64,000 nucleotides of DNA from Kribbella sp. NBC_01245 (GCF_036226525.1 NZ_CP108487.1:2976001-3040000), one strand, 5' to 3'; shown: positions 35,132 to 43,298, counted from the first letter of the stretch. Numbers and translations are program-made. The notes: generated by a model not told the origin, from the sequence alone.

Positions 35132-36708
35132 GTTGCAACACCGGGTTGGTTTCTAGGTGGTGAGTAGATCACGTAGGCGTTCGGCTGGGGTGTCCCAGTC
35201 GAGCGTTTTGCGTGGTCGCCCGTTGAGTTCTTGGGCGACGTGTTCGAGGTCTTCGGGTCCGTGGATGCTCAGGTCGGTGCCCTTGGGGAAGTACTGGCGC
35301 AGTAGTCCGTTGGTGTTTTCGTTGGTGCCGCGCTGCCAGGGGGAGTGCGGGTCGCAGAAGTAGACGGCCATGTCGGTGGCGATGGAGAACTGTTTGTGTT
35401 TGGCCATTTCGCAGCCCTGGTCCCAGGTCAGCGAGCCGCGCAGATGGCCGGGCAGGGTTTTCATCGTCGCGATGAGACCGTCGCGGACCTGTTCGGCGTC
35501 GTGGCCGCCGGGCAGGTGGACCAGCATCGTGTAGCGGGTGGTGCGTTCGACCAGGGTGGCGATCGCGGACCGGTTGTTCTCGCCCATGATCAGGTCGCCT
35601 TCCCAGTGGCCGGGAACCGCGCGATCGTCGGCCTCGGCGGGCCGCTCGGAGATCATGATCATCTCCTCGACGAACCGGTGCTGGCGCTGGCCGGGCTGGC
35701 GTTGTGGTTTGCGGCGGGTCCGTCCGGTGCGCAGCGCGGTCTGGACTTCGCGTTTGAGGCCGCCGCGGGCCTGGAAGTAGAGCGCCTTGTAGATCGTCTC
35801 GTGGCTCACGCGCATGCTCTCGTCGTCGGGGAAGTCCTTGACGAGCCTGTTCGAAATCTGCTCCGGCGACAACTTCCGCTCCAGACCCAGCTCGACCTGC
35901 TCACGCAACGCGGGATCGGTGACCAGCTTTGAGGTCTTGGGCCGGGCCCTGGCGGCCGCAGCGTCGCGGTGGGCTTGGTGGGGCAGGTAGGTTCCTTCAA
36001 CACTGTGGGCGCGGATCTCACGAGAGACTGTGGACTTGTCCTTGCCGATGCCGGCCGCGATCGCGGTCAAGGTGAGTTTGTTGACCCGCCCATCGGCGAT
36101 CGCCAGCCGCTGGTCCAGGCACAGGTAACGGTCGCTGATCACCGCGTCAGCTGATGGGGTCATGGAAGTGGAGTATCGGGTTGTGGTGCCGTAGTCCACG
36201 ACCCGCCCATCGGGATAGACCCGCGTGTTGCCCACCCTGCGGACCCCGTGATGCCAGTCCCGCGCAGTACCCGGATGCACGCCCACCTCCTTGGCTGCGC
36301 GCGTGATGGACCAGCCCGCCTCCAGCAACTCCTCGAGGCGGACCCTGGCCTGGGTCTTGCGTTTCACGGCCCGCACCGCGGGAACCAGCCCGGCCACGAC
36401 AAGGATCCGCCGGGCAGTGTCATGCCTCAACCCGCAGGCCGAACCCGCGCCAGTGATGTTCCCCGATTCCTTGAACACCGCGATGACCTGCTCCCGCAAC
36501 GCATCAGTGATCACCGTGCGCGGACGCGAACCACGGCCACGAGCCCGCAAGATCTCATAGCCACGACCACGCCCGATCCCCAACGACTCACACGCAGCCG
36601 CTACCCCGACCCCCGAATCCACCAGCCGCAACAAGGCAGCACCGTGACGCTCGTTGTCCTCCACAAACGACATAACCATCACAACTCCTCAAATCGAGGT
36701 GTTGCAAC
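35132..36708 (-). mobile_element. IS30-family insertion sequence
   Basis: GTTGCAACACC at 35132-35142 and its exact complement GGTGTTGCAAC at 36698-36708 bracket the transposase gene; a weaker match extends inwards. The flanking bases do not show a convincing target duplication, so the ends could be off by a few bases. Size about 1.58 kb, slightly long for the family because the transposase has a long N-terminus. Confidence 0.8.
35153..36679 (-). CDS. IS30-family transposase
   Basis: A 508-residue DDE transposase. Two N-terminal HTH regions (about 1-110; ESGNITGAGSACGLRHDTARRILVVAG and WSITRAAKEVGVHPGTARDWHHG) precede the family HTH (KLTLTAIAAGIGKDKSTVSREIRAHS). The catalytic core shows PGHWEGDLIMG (Asp 1), LTWDQGCEMAKH (Asp 2) and CDPHSPWQRGTNENTNGLLRQYFPKGTDLS (Glu). 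ATG at 36679 has GAGGAG five bases upstream. No frameshift seen, so it may be functional. Confidence 0.95.
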   Translation of the reverse strand: MVMSFVEDNERHGAALLRLVDSGVGVAAACESLGIGRGRGYEILRARGRGSRPRTVITDALREQVIAVFKESGNITGAGSACGLRHDTARRILVVAGLVPAVRAVKRKTQARVRLEELLEAGWSITRAAKEVGVHPGTARDWHHGVRRVGNTRVYPDGRVVDYGTTTRYSTSMTPSADAVISDRYLCLDQRLAIADGRVNKLTLTAIAAGIGKDKSTVSREIRAHSVEGTYLPHQAHRDAAAARARPKTSKLVTDPALREQVELGLERKLSPEQISNRLVKDFPDDESMRVSHETIYKALYFQARGGLKREVQTALRTGRTRRKPQRQPGQRQHRFVEEMIMISERPAEADDRAVPGHWEGDLIMGENNRSAIATLVERTTRYTMLVHLPGGHDAEQVRDGLIATMKTLPGHLRGSLTWDQGCEMAKHKQFSIATDMAVYFCDPHSPWQRGTNENTNGLLRQYFPKGTDLSIHGPEDLEHVAQELNGRPRKTLDWDTPAERLRDLLTT

Positions 36709-36907
36709 AACCACGTGAACCCGCCAATCCGAGGGGGTGACCCACCCGCACGGTGGCTATCCCTCGCCAAGCGAGAGCATTCCGCGACAACCCGCCAGCC
36801 GAGACGGCACCACCTGCCCGCCGAGAACGGCGAGACCGGGCCACCGAGGACGGTGCCACCCGGGCGTCCGTGCACGGCAGCACCCGGCCGCCGACAACCG
36901 CACCACT
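36709..36907. other. Non-coding stretch after IS30
   Basis: No gene or defined repeat seen. The sequence is G/C-rich with short degenerate motifs (GCCGAGAACGG, CCGACAACCGC) that grade into the 24-bp tandem repeat that follows, suggesting old repeat decay. Confidence 0.4.
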
Positions 36908-37020
36908 CGGCCATCCGTGAACGGCATCAGCCGGCCATACGCGAATGGCATCGCCCGACCATCCGTGAACGGCATCGCGCGACCATCCGTGAACGGCATC
37001 GCCCGACCATTCGTGAACGG
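36908..37020. repeat. 24-bp tandem repeat, about 4.7 copies
   Basis: Units such as CGACCATCCGTGAACGGCAT plus CGCC start at 36908, 36932, 36956, 36980 and 37004, with one or two differences each. Contiguous, without spacers, so not a CRISPR array. Confidence 0.88.
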
Positions 37021-37047
37021 GAAGGCGCGAGGCAAGCGGGCAGACCT

Positions 37048-37186
37048 CACCCGTCCCCCTGATAGCCCGCTGCCCTTGGTGGACCCGGGACGGGTCAAGG
37101 GCGCGTTAGCGTCGGCACTAGCCGATGAAGCCCTTGACGCGGCCCGGGTCCACCAGACAATTCGCAAGAACTCAGGGGGACGGGTG
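37048..37186. repeat. Nested palindromic element, copy B (intact)
   Basis: A 139-bp element with 15-bp perfect terminal inverted repeats (CACCCGTCCCCCTGA at 37048-37062 and its complement at 37172-37186), 13-bp arms TGGTGGACCCGGG/CCCGGGTCCACCA (37077-37089 with 37143-37155), 9-bp arms GTCAAGGGC/GCCCTTGAC (37094-37102 with 37130-37138) and a TCGGC-ACTA-GCCGA tip (37112-37125). It is inverted relative to copy A. Similarity extends about 30 bases past the left terminal repeat (GGGCAGACCTCACCC...). Confidence 0.9.
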
Positions 37187-37206
37187 CCACCAAAAACTGG
37201 TCAGAA

Positions 37207-37249
37207 GGGTCCGATGAACCACGACACGCCGCGTCACAAGGGTCCGATG
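37207..37249. repeat. 33-bp-period repeat, first locus
   Basis: GGGTCCGATG occurs at 37207-37216 and 37240-37249, 33 bases apart, with the intervening ACGACACGCCGCGTCACAAG matching, in inverted orientation, the 33-bp tandem repeat at 63515-63598. Confidence 0.8.
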
Positions 37250-37269
37250 ACCGGGAAAGGGTGGGGTCC

Positions 37270-38796
37270 TTAGATGTCGCGGAAGGTTTCGATTTGGGCG
37301 CCTAGCGAGTTGAGGCGGGTGGCGAGGTCTTCGTAGCCGCGGTTGATGACGTACACGCTGCGGAGCACCGACGTCCCCTTCGCCGCCATCATCGCGATCA
37401 ACGTGACCACCGCAGGACGGAGCGCCGGCGGACACATGATCTCCGCGCCCGAGAAATGGGTCGGCCCCTCGATCATCACGCGGTGCGGATCGAGCAGCTT
37501 GACCGAGGCGCCGAGCTTATTGAGATCCGTCAAATAGATCGCCCGGTTCTCGTAAACCCAGTCATGGATCAACGTCTGACCAGTAGCCGTCGCCGCGATG
37601 GCCGCGAAGAACGGCAGGTTGTCGATGTTCAACCCCGGGAACGGCATCGGGTGGATCTTGTCGGTCGGCGCGTGCAGCTCCGACGGGCGCGTGGTCAGGT
37701 CGACCAACCGCGTCCGGCCATTCTCGGCCAGGTACTCGTCGGTGCGGCTGTAGTCGAGGCCCATCTCCTCCAGCAGCGCCAGCTCGATCTCCATGAACTC
37801 GATCGGCACGCGGCGAATGGTGATCTCGGAGCTGGTCACGATCGCCGCGGTCAGCAGGCTCATCGCCTCGATCGGGTCCTCCGACGGCGCGTAATCCACG
37901 TCCACGTCGATGTCCGCGACCCCGTGCACCGTCAGCGTCGTACTGCCGACGCCGTCGATGCGCACACCCAGCAGCTCCAGGTAGAAGCACAGGTCCTGGA
38001 CCATGTAGTTCGAGCTGGCGTTGCGGATCACCGTCACGCCGTCGAAGCGGGCGGCGGCCATGATCGCGTTCTCGGTGACGGTGTCGCCGCGCTCGGTCAG
38101 CACGATCGGCTTGCCCGGGCTGATCGCGCGGTTGACCAGCGCGTGGTACTCGCCGGCCGACGCCTTGATCTCCAGGCCGAACGGGCGCAGCGCGGCCATG
38201 TGCGGCTCGACCGTGCGGGTACCGAGGTCGCAGCCACCGGCGTACGGCAGGTTGAAGGTGTCCTCGCGGTGCATCAGCGGGCCGAGGAACATGATGATGC
38301 TGCGGGTACGGCGAGCGGCCTCGGCGTCCATCCCGGCGAGGTCGAGGTTGGCGGGCGGCACGATCTCGAGGTCGCCGGCGTCGTTCAGCCAGGTGGTCTT
38401 CACGCCGATGCTGTTCAGCACCTCGAGCAGGCGGTTGACCTCTTCGATCCGCGCGACCTTGCGCAGGGTGGTGCGGCCCTTGTTCAGCAGCGAGGCGCAG
38501 AGCAGGGCGACGCCGGCGTTCTTGGAAGATTTAACGTCGATCGAACCCGACAACCTGCGTCCACCGACCACACGGAGGTGGACCGGGCCCCCACCGAGAG
38601 AGACAATCTCAGAGTCGAGTGCTTCACCGATCCGGGCGAGCATCTCGAGAGTGAGGTTCTGATGACCCTTTTCGATCCGGTTGACGGCACTCTGGCTTGT
38701 CCCGAGCACGTCCGCGAGTTGAGTCTGGGTCCAACCGCGGTGCTTACGGGCATCCCGGATCAAGTTGCCGATCCGGCTCAGGTAGTCGACAGTCAT
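37270..38796 (-). CDS. murA: UDP-N-acetylglucosamine 1-carboxyvinyltransferase fused to an XRE-type DNA-binding domain
   Basis: A 508-residue fusion. Residues 1-65 are a Cro/C1-type HTH (LIRDARKHRGWTQTQLADVLGTSQSAVNRIEKGHQNLTLEMLARIGEAL). Residues 72-508 are a MurA/EPSP-synthase fold: SKNAGVALLCASLL (the Lys-Asn pair about 92-93), YAGGCDLGTRTVEPHM (Cys about 189, equivalent to the PEP-binding, fosfomycin-target Cys), and HPMPFPGLNIDNLPFF. The same architecture occurs in a second MurA of Streptomyces. MurA adds enolpyruvate to UDP-GlcNAc in the first committed step of peptidoglycan synthesis; the HTH suggests autoregulation. Confidence 0.92.
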   Translation of the reverse strand: MTVDYLSRIGNLIRDARKHRGWTQTQLADVLGTSQSAVNRIEKGHQNLTLEMLARIGEALDSEIVSLGGGPVHLRVVGGRRLSGSIDVKSSKNAGVALLCASLLNKGRTTLRKVARIEEVNRLLEVLNSIGVKTTWLNDAGDLEIVPPANLDLAGMDAEAARRTRSIIMFLGPLMHREDTFNLPYAGGCDLGTRTVEPHMAALRPFGLEIKASAGEYHALVNRAISPGKPIVLTERGDTVTENAIMAAARFDGVTVIRNASSNYMVQDLCFYLELLGVRIDGVGSTTLTVHGVADIDVDVDYAPSEDPIEAMSLLTAAIVTSSEITIRRVPIEFMEIELALLEEMGLDYSRTDEYLAENGRTRLVDLTTRPSELHAPTDKIHPMPFPGLNIDNLPFFAAIAATATGQTLIHDWVYENRAIYLTDLNKLGASVKLLDPHRVMIEGPTHFSGAEIMCPPALRPAVVTLIAMMAAKGTSVLRSVYVINRGYEDLATRLNSLGAQIETFRDI

Positions 38797-38807
38797 GCGG
38801 CGGACTG

Positions 38808-38825
38808 TATCTCACATGTGAGATA
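38808..38825. promoter_or_regulatory. 18-bp perfect palindrome at the murA start, probable autoregulatory operator
   Basis: TATCTCACATGTGAGATA is a perfect palindrome ending 12 bases before the murA start codon, in the divergent region shared with the 38951 gene. Its position and the XRE domain of the adjacent product suggest it is that protein's own binding site. Confidence 0.65.
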
Positions 38826-38950
38826 TCGCCACATCGCCACGCCGGTTCCGTGGGTTGCTCACACAGTGGCCCGGGCGTCACTCTACGCTGGTCCACCTGC
38901 ACCGCTGAGAAGAGGAAACCAGATGGCCGCCACCGCTGGAAAATCCGGGT

Positions 38951-40141
38951 ATGAGTGAGTTCCACGCCGAGTCGTGGCCGCTCGAGGCCGCCGCGAGCAG
39001 CCTCGCGCAGGTCATCGACGGCTTCGCTCAGGGCGACACCCGTCCGCTGGTCATCGGTGACGGCGACCAGCCGGTTCTGGTCGTGCTCTCGATCGCCGAT
39101 CTGGCCGATTTCCGCTCCCGGCTGACCCACCTGCTGGACAACCCGGTCGATGCCGGCTGGCTGCGCTACTACCTGCGATCCAACTTCGACATGAGTTCCG
39201 AAAGCCTGGTCGAGCTGCTCGGCGTCGACACCGATCACGGCCTCACCTCGTTGCTCAGCCAGGTCAGCGTCGAGCAGGCCGCGGTCCTGCTGCCCGACCA
39301 CCTGCGCCGTGCCGAAGAGGGCGCGAACCCGCTGATGCTGATCGGCGACGGCCGCCTCGCCAGCGCGGCACTCGTCTCGTTCAAGGCCTTCGCCGTACTG
39401 CTGGAGATGGAGGGTGGCGAGAAGGCCGCCGAGGACCCCGACTCCTGCGCGCACGACCTCGAGGAGAAGCCGACCACTCCCCTGGAGACGCTGGCCGAGC
39501 GACTCGGGCCCGTCTCCACCCAGATCGTGGCCCAGCTCAACGCGGGCCGGGACGGCTCCGAGGTGCTGTTCGGTCTGCACTTCGAGGACGAGCTGGTCGA
39601 GCACCTGCGCGATCTCGAGTCCCGGGCTCAGGCGGCGCCGGGCGGCGGGGCGTACGACGAACTGCGCGACCTGCTGAAGTCCCTCGACGAGATGCGCTCG
39701 GGCAACGCTGATGTCGGCGACGAGGCCGAAGCGCCGTACGTCGAGGCCGCCGACCTGCCCGCCGCGCTCCCCCAGCTGCGCGACCACTTCCGCGACGGCG
39801 AGGACGATCCGTACATCATCGGCATCGACGGCAAGCCGCTCGCCGGGCTCATCACGTACGACGTCTATCAGCTGCTGCAGGACATCTCGGTCAACATGAA
39901 CGGGACGGACGACGCCCCGGTGCTGCCGTTGCCCGCGCCGGCCTGGGAGGACGGGCCGCCGGTGCAGCCGTTCGAGATGGCGCTCCGGATCTCGACGGCC
40001 GTCGTGGACGACATCGCGGGCGGCGAGGGCTCGATCCTCTTCATCGCGGACCAGGACGGCGACCCGGAACTCGTGATCGCACCACTCGTCTGGCTCTGGG
40101 CGTACGTCGACTACCTCGACCTGGAGTCGGTCGAGGCCTGA
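38951..40141 (+). CDS. Protein with four degenerate Phd/YefM-like repeats, function unknown
   Basis: A 396-residue acidic soluble protein. Four segments share one pattern, a helix followed by two strands and a short helix: about residues 10-58 (...FAQGDTRPLVIGDGDQPVLVVLSIADLADF), 106-153 (...EEGANPLMLIGDGRLASAALVSFKAFAVL), 268-313 (...RDGEDDPYIIGIDGKPLAGLITYDVYQLL) and 341-391 (...AGGEGSILFIADQDGDPELVIAPLVWLWAYV). This is the outline of the Phd/YefM antitoxin fold (...G.P.vIt..G.pvavLvs...y). No toxin gene is adjacent. It is divergent from murA across 154 bases. The repeat reading is inference. Confidence 0.7.
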   Translation: MSEFHAESWPLEAAASSLAQVIDGFAQGDTRPLVIGDGDQPVLVVLSIADLADFRSRLTHLLDNPVDAGWLRYYLRSNFDMSSESLVELLGVDTDHGLTSLLSQVSVEQAAVLLPDHLRRAEEGANPLMLIGDGRLASAALVSFKAFAVLLEMEGGEKAAEDPDSCAHDLEEKPTTPLETLAERLGPVSTQIVAQLNAGRDGSEVLFGLHFEDELVEHLRDLESRAQAAPGGGAYDELRDLLKSLDEMRSGNADVGDEAEAPYVEAADLPAALPQLRDHFRDGEDDPYIIGIDGKPLAGLITYDVYQLLQDISVNMNGTDDAPVLPLPAPAWEDGPPVQPFEMALRISTAVVDDIAGGEGSILFIADQDGDPELVIAPLVWLWAYVDYLDLESVEA

Positions 40142-40194
40142 GCCCCTGGGTACGACGGACCCGCGCTCGGGGCCGTACGTCGAACCGGCGCTGG

Positions 40195-40470
40195 TCAGTT
40201 GGTGAACGGGAAGAGCGGCTGCCACTCGGTGAGCAGGACGACCTCGCAGCAATCGGCCGGGGTGTACGGATCCTTGGCCAGGATGTCGCGCAGCTCCGCC
40301 TCGTCCGCCACGTCGTAGAAGAGCAACGCGCCGGTCTGATCCGCGAACGGGCCGGCCGCGACGAGCTTGCCCGCGTCGCGCAGTTCGCCCAGGTATTCCC
40401 GGTGGGCGGGCCGCACGGCCATCCGCCGATCGTTGTCGGTGAACTTCAACTGAACCGCAAAAGTCGCCAT
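40195..40470 (-). CDS. YciI family protein
   Basis: A 91-residue ferredoxin-like-fold protein: MATFAVQLKFTDNDRRMAVRPAHREYLGELRDAGKLVAAGPFADQTGALLFYDVADEAELRDILAKDPYTPADCCEVVLLTEWQPLF. RPAHREYL (with the conserved His), AAGPF and the DPYT region are the usual YciI landmarks. It starts nine bases after the stop of the GMC oxidoreductase gene, so the two are probably cotranscribed. YciI proteins are small dehydrochlorinase-like or ligand-binding proteins; role here unknown. Confidence 0.88.
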   Translation of the reverse strand: MATFAVQLKFTDNDRRMAVRPAHREYLGELRDAGKLVAAGPFADQTGALLFYDVADEAELRDILAKDPYTPADCCEVVLLTEWQPLFPFTN

Positions 40471-40479
40471 ATCCCGACC

Positions 40480-42936
40480 CTATCCGGCCGCCTCGCCGGC
40501 TGCCTTGTCGCCGCGGATACCCGCGACGGCGCCGCGAGCGAAGTAGGTCAGGAAGCGAGCGCGCATCAGCAGCCGACGCCGCCGGGTATAGCCCTCGCCT
40601 TGGAGCGACAACCCGAGCTGCGCCGCACCCGCCGTGCTGATGTGGAGTACGCCGTCGCCCGCGCACTCATGCCCGGCCACCGTGAAGTCGAGCGTCGTGA
40701 GGTCTCGCCAAACGGCCAACGGCTTGCCCACCCGCTGGGTCTTCGTCCCGCGCAATACCCACGCCGTACCGTCGTCCGCCGTGAAGGCCAAGTCGTACGC
40801 CATCGCCTCGCCTTCCGTGGCCACCGGGAACAGCGCGAGCGTGCCGTCGACCGCCGCCTCCGAGGCGATACCCGCAACGTCGATCGTCCCCTTGACCGTC
40901 ATCCGGCGGTGGCGATCGGCCAGGAACGACCTCCACCCGGGCAGCCGGACCGACAGCTTGAGGTCCACTGCCGCAGGGCCGTCGGCGAATCGCGCCGTAC
41001 CGGTCATCCGCTCCCGGAAGCGCACGCCATTACCCGCATGCTCCTCCCGCGACTCGGCCATCGCCGCCATCGCGACATCCTCCGGAACCTCAGCCGGTAC
41101 GACGTCCGCCGCCTCGGGGGCGCGCCACGTCTCGTCGCCGAGGATGTCGCGTACGGCGTGCTCGAGCATCCGCTCGGCCATGGCGGTGATGGTCGCGGAC
41201 GGGTTCGTGCCGGTGGCGCCCGGAACCGCGGCGCCGTCGACGACGTACAGCCCGGGATATCCGTGCACCTGGCCGTACTCGTCGATCACGCTAGTGCGCG
41301 CGTCCGGGCCCATCGGTACGCCGCCGAGGTTGTGCACGGTGACGGCCTTGCGCATGAACCGCCAGGTCGGGGTGAGGTTGTTCCGGCCGGAGAGCTGGCG
41401 GGCGACCTCGCGGGAGGCACGGCTCTCGGCGCGGTAGAGGTCCTTGTTCGCCAGGTTGTCCCACTCGACGGCGGCCTCGTCGTTCTGGTCGAGGAACAAC
41501 CGGCCGTCCGACGAGTCCCGGCCCATCAACAGCAGCGTCATGATGTTGTCGCCACGACGCGGGCGGCCCTGGCTTGGGCGGAGTTTGGTGAGGCCTGATC
41601 GGAGTAGGGCGAAGGGCGCGTGCACGGGGTTGAGGCCGCTGACGAGCATGGCCAGTTTGCGTGGGTAGCTGCCGTCCTGGACCTGGAACCAGAGGCGCCG
41701 GCCGCCGATCTCGCAGTCCACGATGCTGGTGGTGGTGATGGTCGGGCCGTGATCGGGATCGAGCGGCACCTTGGTACCGCGGACGAACGCGAGGAAGTCG
41801 CCGTTGCCGGAGAACCCGTGCCCGAGAGTTTCGGACAACGCCGGCAAGTCGTCGGATTTCTTTGCCTTGAGCAACAACTCGGTGGTCCCGACAGCGCCGG
41901 CGCCAAGGAAGACTCGGGGCGCGCGAATCACTTGGGTTCGGGCGGCCAAATGGTCGATATACTCCACCTCGTAACCGCCGTCGGGCGCGGTGCCGATACG
42001 CGTCACCTCGCACTCAACTCGGGCCTCGGCGCCGAGCCGCTCAGCGATCGTGAGGTAGTTGAAGTCAAGGCTGTTCTTGGCGCCGCGATTGCACCCGAGC
42101 ACGCACTCCCCCACGAACGTACAACTCCGCTGCACCCCGCCATGCCTGTTAACCACTACCCGATCAACCCCACCACCTGCACCACCACCTTCACCACCAT
42201 CGTCACCACCGCCGCCGCCTCCGCCGCCCCGGCCGCTGCCTTCACCGCTGCCTTCACCGCCGCCTTGACCGCCGCCTTCACCCCTGCCTTGACCGCTGCT
42301 GACGTCGGCGCCATCGCTACCGCCCAAATTGCCGCCCGCGTTGCCGCCTGCGTTGCCGGCCGTGTCGCCCGCGGTGTTGCCCGCCGTGTTGGCCGCGGTG
42401 TCGCCTTGCTTGAAGCGGACGGCGAGTTGGGGGCGGACTGTGCCGGCCGGACGGCCCATGTTCTCGACGGCCAACTCCATCGCGGCCGTGCGCAACGGGA
42501 ACCGCCCGGTGATCGGGTCGGCCGGCACCTGGCTTACCTCCAGCATGTGGGCGGCCAAGTCGTAGTACGGGTCGAGCGTCTCGCGGCGGTAGCTCTTCGG
42601 CCAATGGTCGATGAAGACCTCCGCGGGTGGGCGGGCGAAGACGTTCGCGTATACGAGCGAACCGCCGCCCCAGCCCGCGCCCTGCACGCTGATCATCCGA
42701 TCGAGCCAGCGCACGTCGTACAGCCCACGCCCGTTCGCCCACAACCAGCCGTCCTTCAGGTTGCTGTCATTGCGCGGAAACGACCCCGGCACCCACCGCC
42801 GCCCACGCTCCAGCACAACCACCCGCTGCCCCGCCTGCGCCAACCGCGCCGCGGCAACCGATCCCCCGAACCCGGTACCGACCACCACGGCATCGAACTG
42901 CTCGCAACCCTCGCCCGACCTAATGATGTGAGACAT
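40480..42936 (-). CDS. GMC-family oxidoreductase (cholesterol-oxidase-like) with a Gly-rich insert
   Basis: An 818-residue FAD enzyme. FDAVVVGTGFGGSVAAARLAQAGQRVVVLERG (residues 14-44) binds FAD; GWGGGSLVYANVFARPP, CTFVGECVLGCNRGAKNSLDFNYLTIAERLGAEARVECEVTRI and HNLGGVPMGPDARTSVIDEYGQVHGYPGLYVVDGAAVPGATGTNPSATITAMAERML match cholesterol oxidase-type GMC proteins. A C-terminal extension of about 200 residues follows. Residues 180-256 are a low-complexity NTAG/GGGEG tract placed inside the enzyme core. ATG at 42936 is used because the FAD fold begins just after it; no clear ribosome site. Substrate possibly a sterol (inference). Confidence 0.87.
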   Translation of the reverse strand: MSHIIRSGEGCEQFDAVVVGTGFGGSVAAARLAQAGQRVVVLERGRRWVPGSFPRNDSNLKDGWLWANGRGLYDVRWLDRMISVQGAGWGGGSLVYANVFARPPAEVFIDHWPKSYRRETLDPYYDLAAHMLEVSQVPADPITGRFPLRTAAMELAVENMGRPAGTVRPQLAVRFKQGDTAANTAGNTAGDTAGNAGGNAGGNLGGSDGADVSSGQGRGEGGGQGGGEGSGEGSGRGGGGGGGGDDGGEGGGAGGGVDRVVVNRHGGVQRSCTFVGECVLGCNRGAKNSLDFNYLTIAERLGAEARVECEVTRIGTAPDGGYEVEYIDHLAARTQVIRAPRVFLGAGAVGTTELLLKAKKSDDLPALSETLGHGFSGNGDFLAFVRGTKVPLDPDHGPTITTTSIVDCEIGGRRLWFQVQDGSYPRKLAMLVSGLNPVHAPFALLRSGLTKLRPSQGRPRRGDNIMTLLLMGRDSSDGRLFLDQNDEAAVEWDNLANKDLYRAESRASREVARQLSGRNNLTPTWRFMRKAVTVHNLGGVPMGPDARTSVIDEYGQVHGYPGLYVVDGAAVPGATGTNPSATITAMAERMLEHAVRDILGDETWRAPEAADVVPAEVPEDVAMAAMAESREEHAGNGVRFRERMTGTARFADGPAAVDLKLSVRLPGWRSFLADRHRRMTVKGTIDVAGIASEAAVDGTLALFPVATEGEAMAYDLAFTADDGTAWVLRGTKTQRVGKPLAVWRDLTTLDFTVAGHECAGDGVLHISTAGAAQLGLSLQGEGYTRRRRLLMRARFLTYFARGAVAGIRGDKAAGEAAG

Positions 42937-42988
42937 AGTCAGAATTGTTACACACCATAACCTCAGTTGCCAGCCCTCACTTTTCCTC

Positions 42989-43070
42989 CTGCCGCGAGTG
43001 GTCACTTCTGACCCACGCGACGGTCCGGCAGGCGACAACAGGGTGGGTCAGATGTGACCACTCGCGGCAG
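42989..43070. repeat. 28-bp inverted repeat upstream of the GMC gene
   Basis: 42989-43016 pairs with 43043-43070 at 27 of 28 positions (arms CTGCCGCGAGTGGTCAC...CTGACCCAC) with a 26-base loop. It lies between the GMC start and the tandem repeat that trails the methyltransferase gene, so it may act as that gene's terminator. Confidence 0.88.
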
Positions 43071-43083
43071 AAAGACGGCCGCC

Positions 43084-43298
43084 AGAGGCCGGCGGCGAGC
43101 GTAGGCCGGGCGTCAGAGGCGGGCGGCGAGCGTAGGCCGAGCGTCAGAGGCGGGGTGCGAGGGGTAGGCCGGGCGCAAGAGGCGGGGTGCGAGGGGTAGG
43201 CCGGGCGCTAGAGGCGGGGGGCGAGGGTAGGCCGGGCGTCAGCAGCGGGCGGCGAGGATAGGCCCGGGCGTCAGAGGCGGGGTGCGAGGGATAGGACG
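43084..43298. repeat. 31-32-bp tandem repeat containing the 3' end of the methyltransferase gene
   Basis: Seven units begin AGAGGCGGG (or close variants) at 43084, 43115, 43146, 43178, 43210, 43241 and 43273. The last unit is the antisense of the methyltransferase C-terminus (…SLAPRL-stop); the other six lie outside the gene. Each outer unit retains much of the gene-end sequence, as if the gene terminus had been duplicated serially. Confidence 0.88.

Noticed and set aside
36908..37020. Possible CRISPR array
   Set aside because: The 24-bp units are directly adjacent with no unique spacers and no cas genes nearby; the same applies to the arrays at 34617, 43084 and 63515.
36737..37273. Apparent conserved protein (RVKGALASALADEALDAARVHQTIRKNSGGRVP) also encoded near 32909-33019
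   Set aside because: Both frames are translations of the two copies of the palindromic element; compensatory stem changes and lack of start signals argue for a non-coding repeat.
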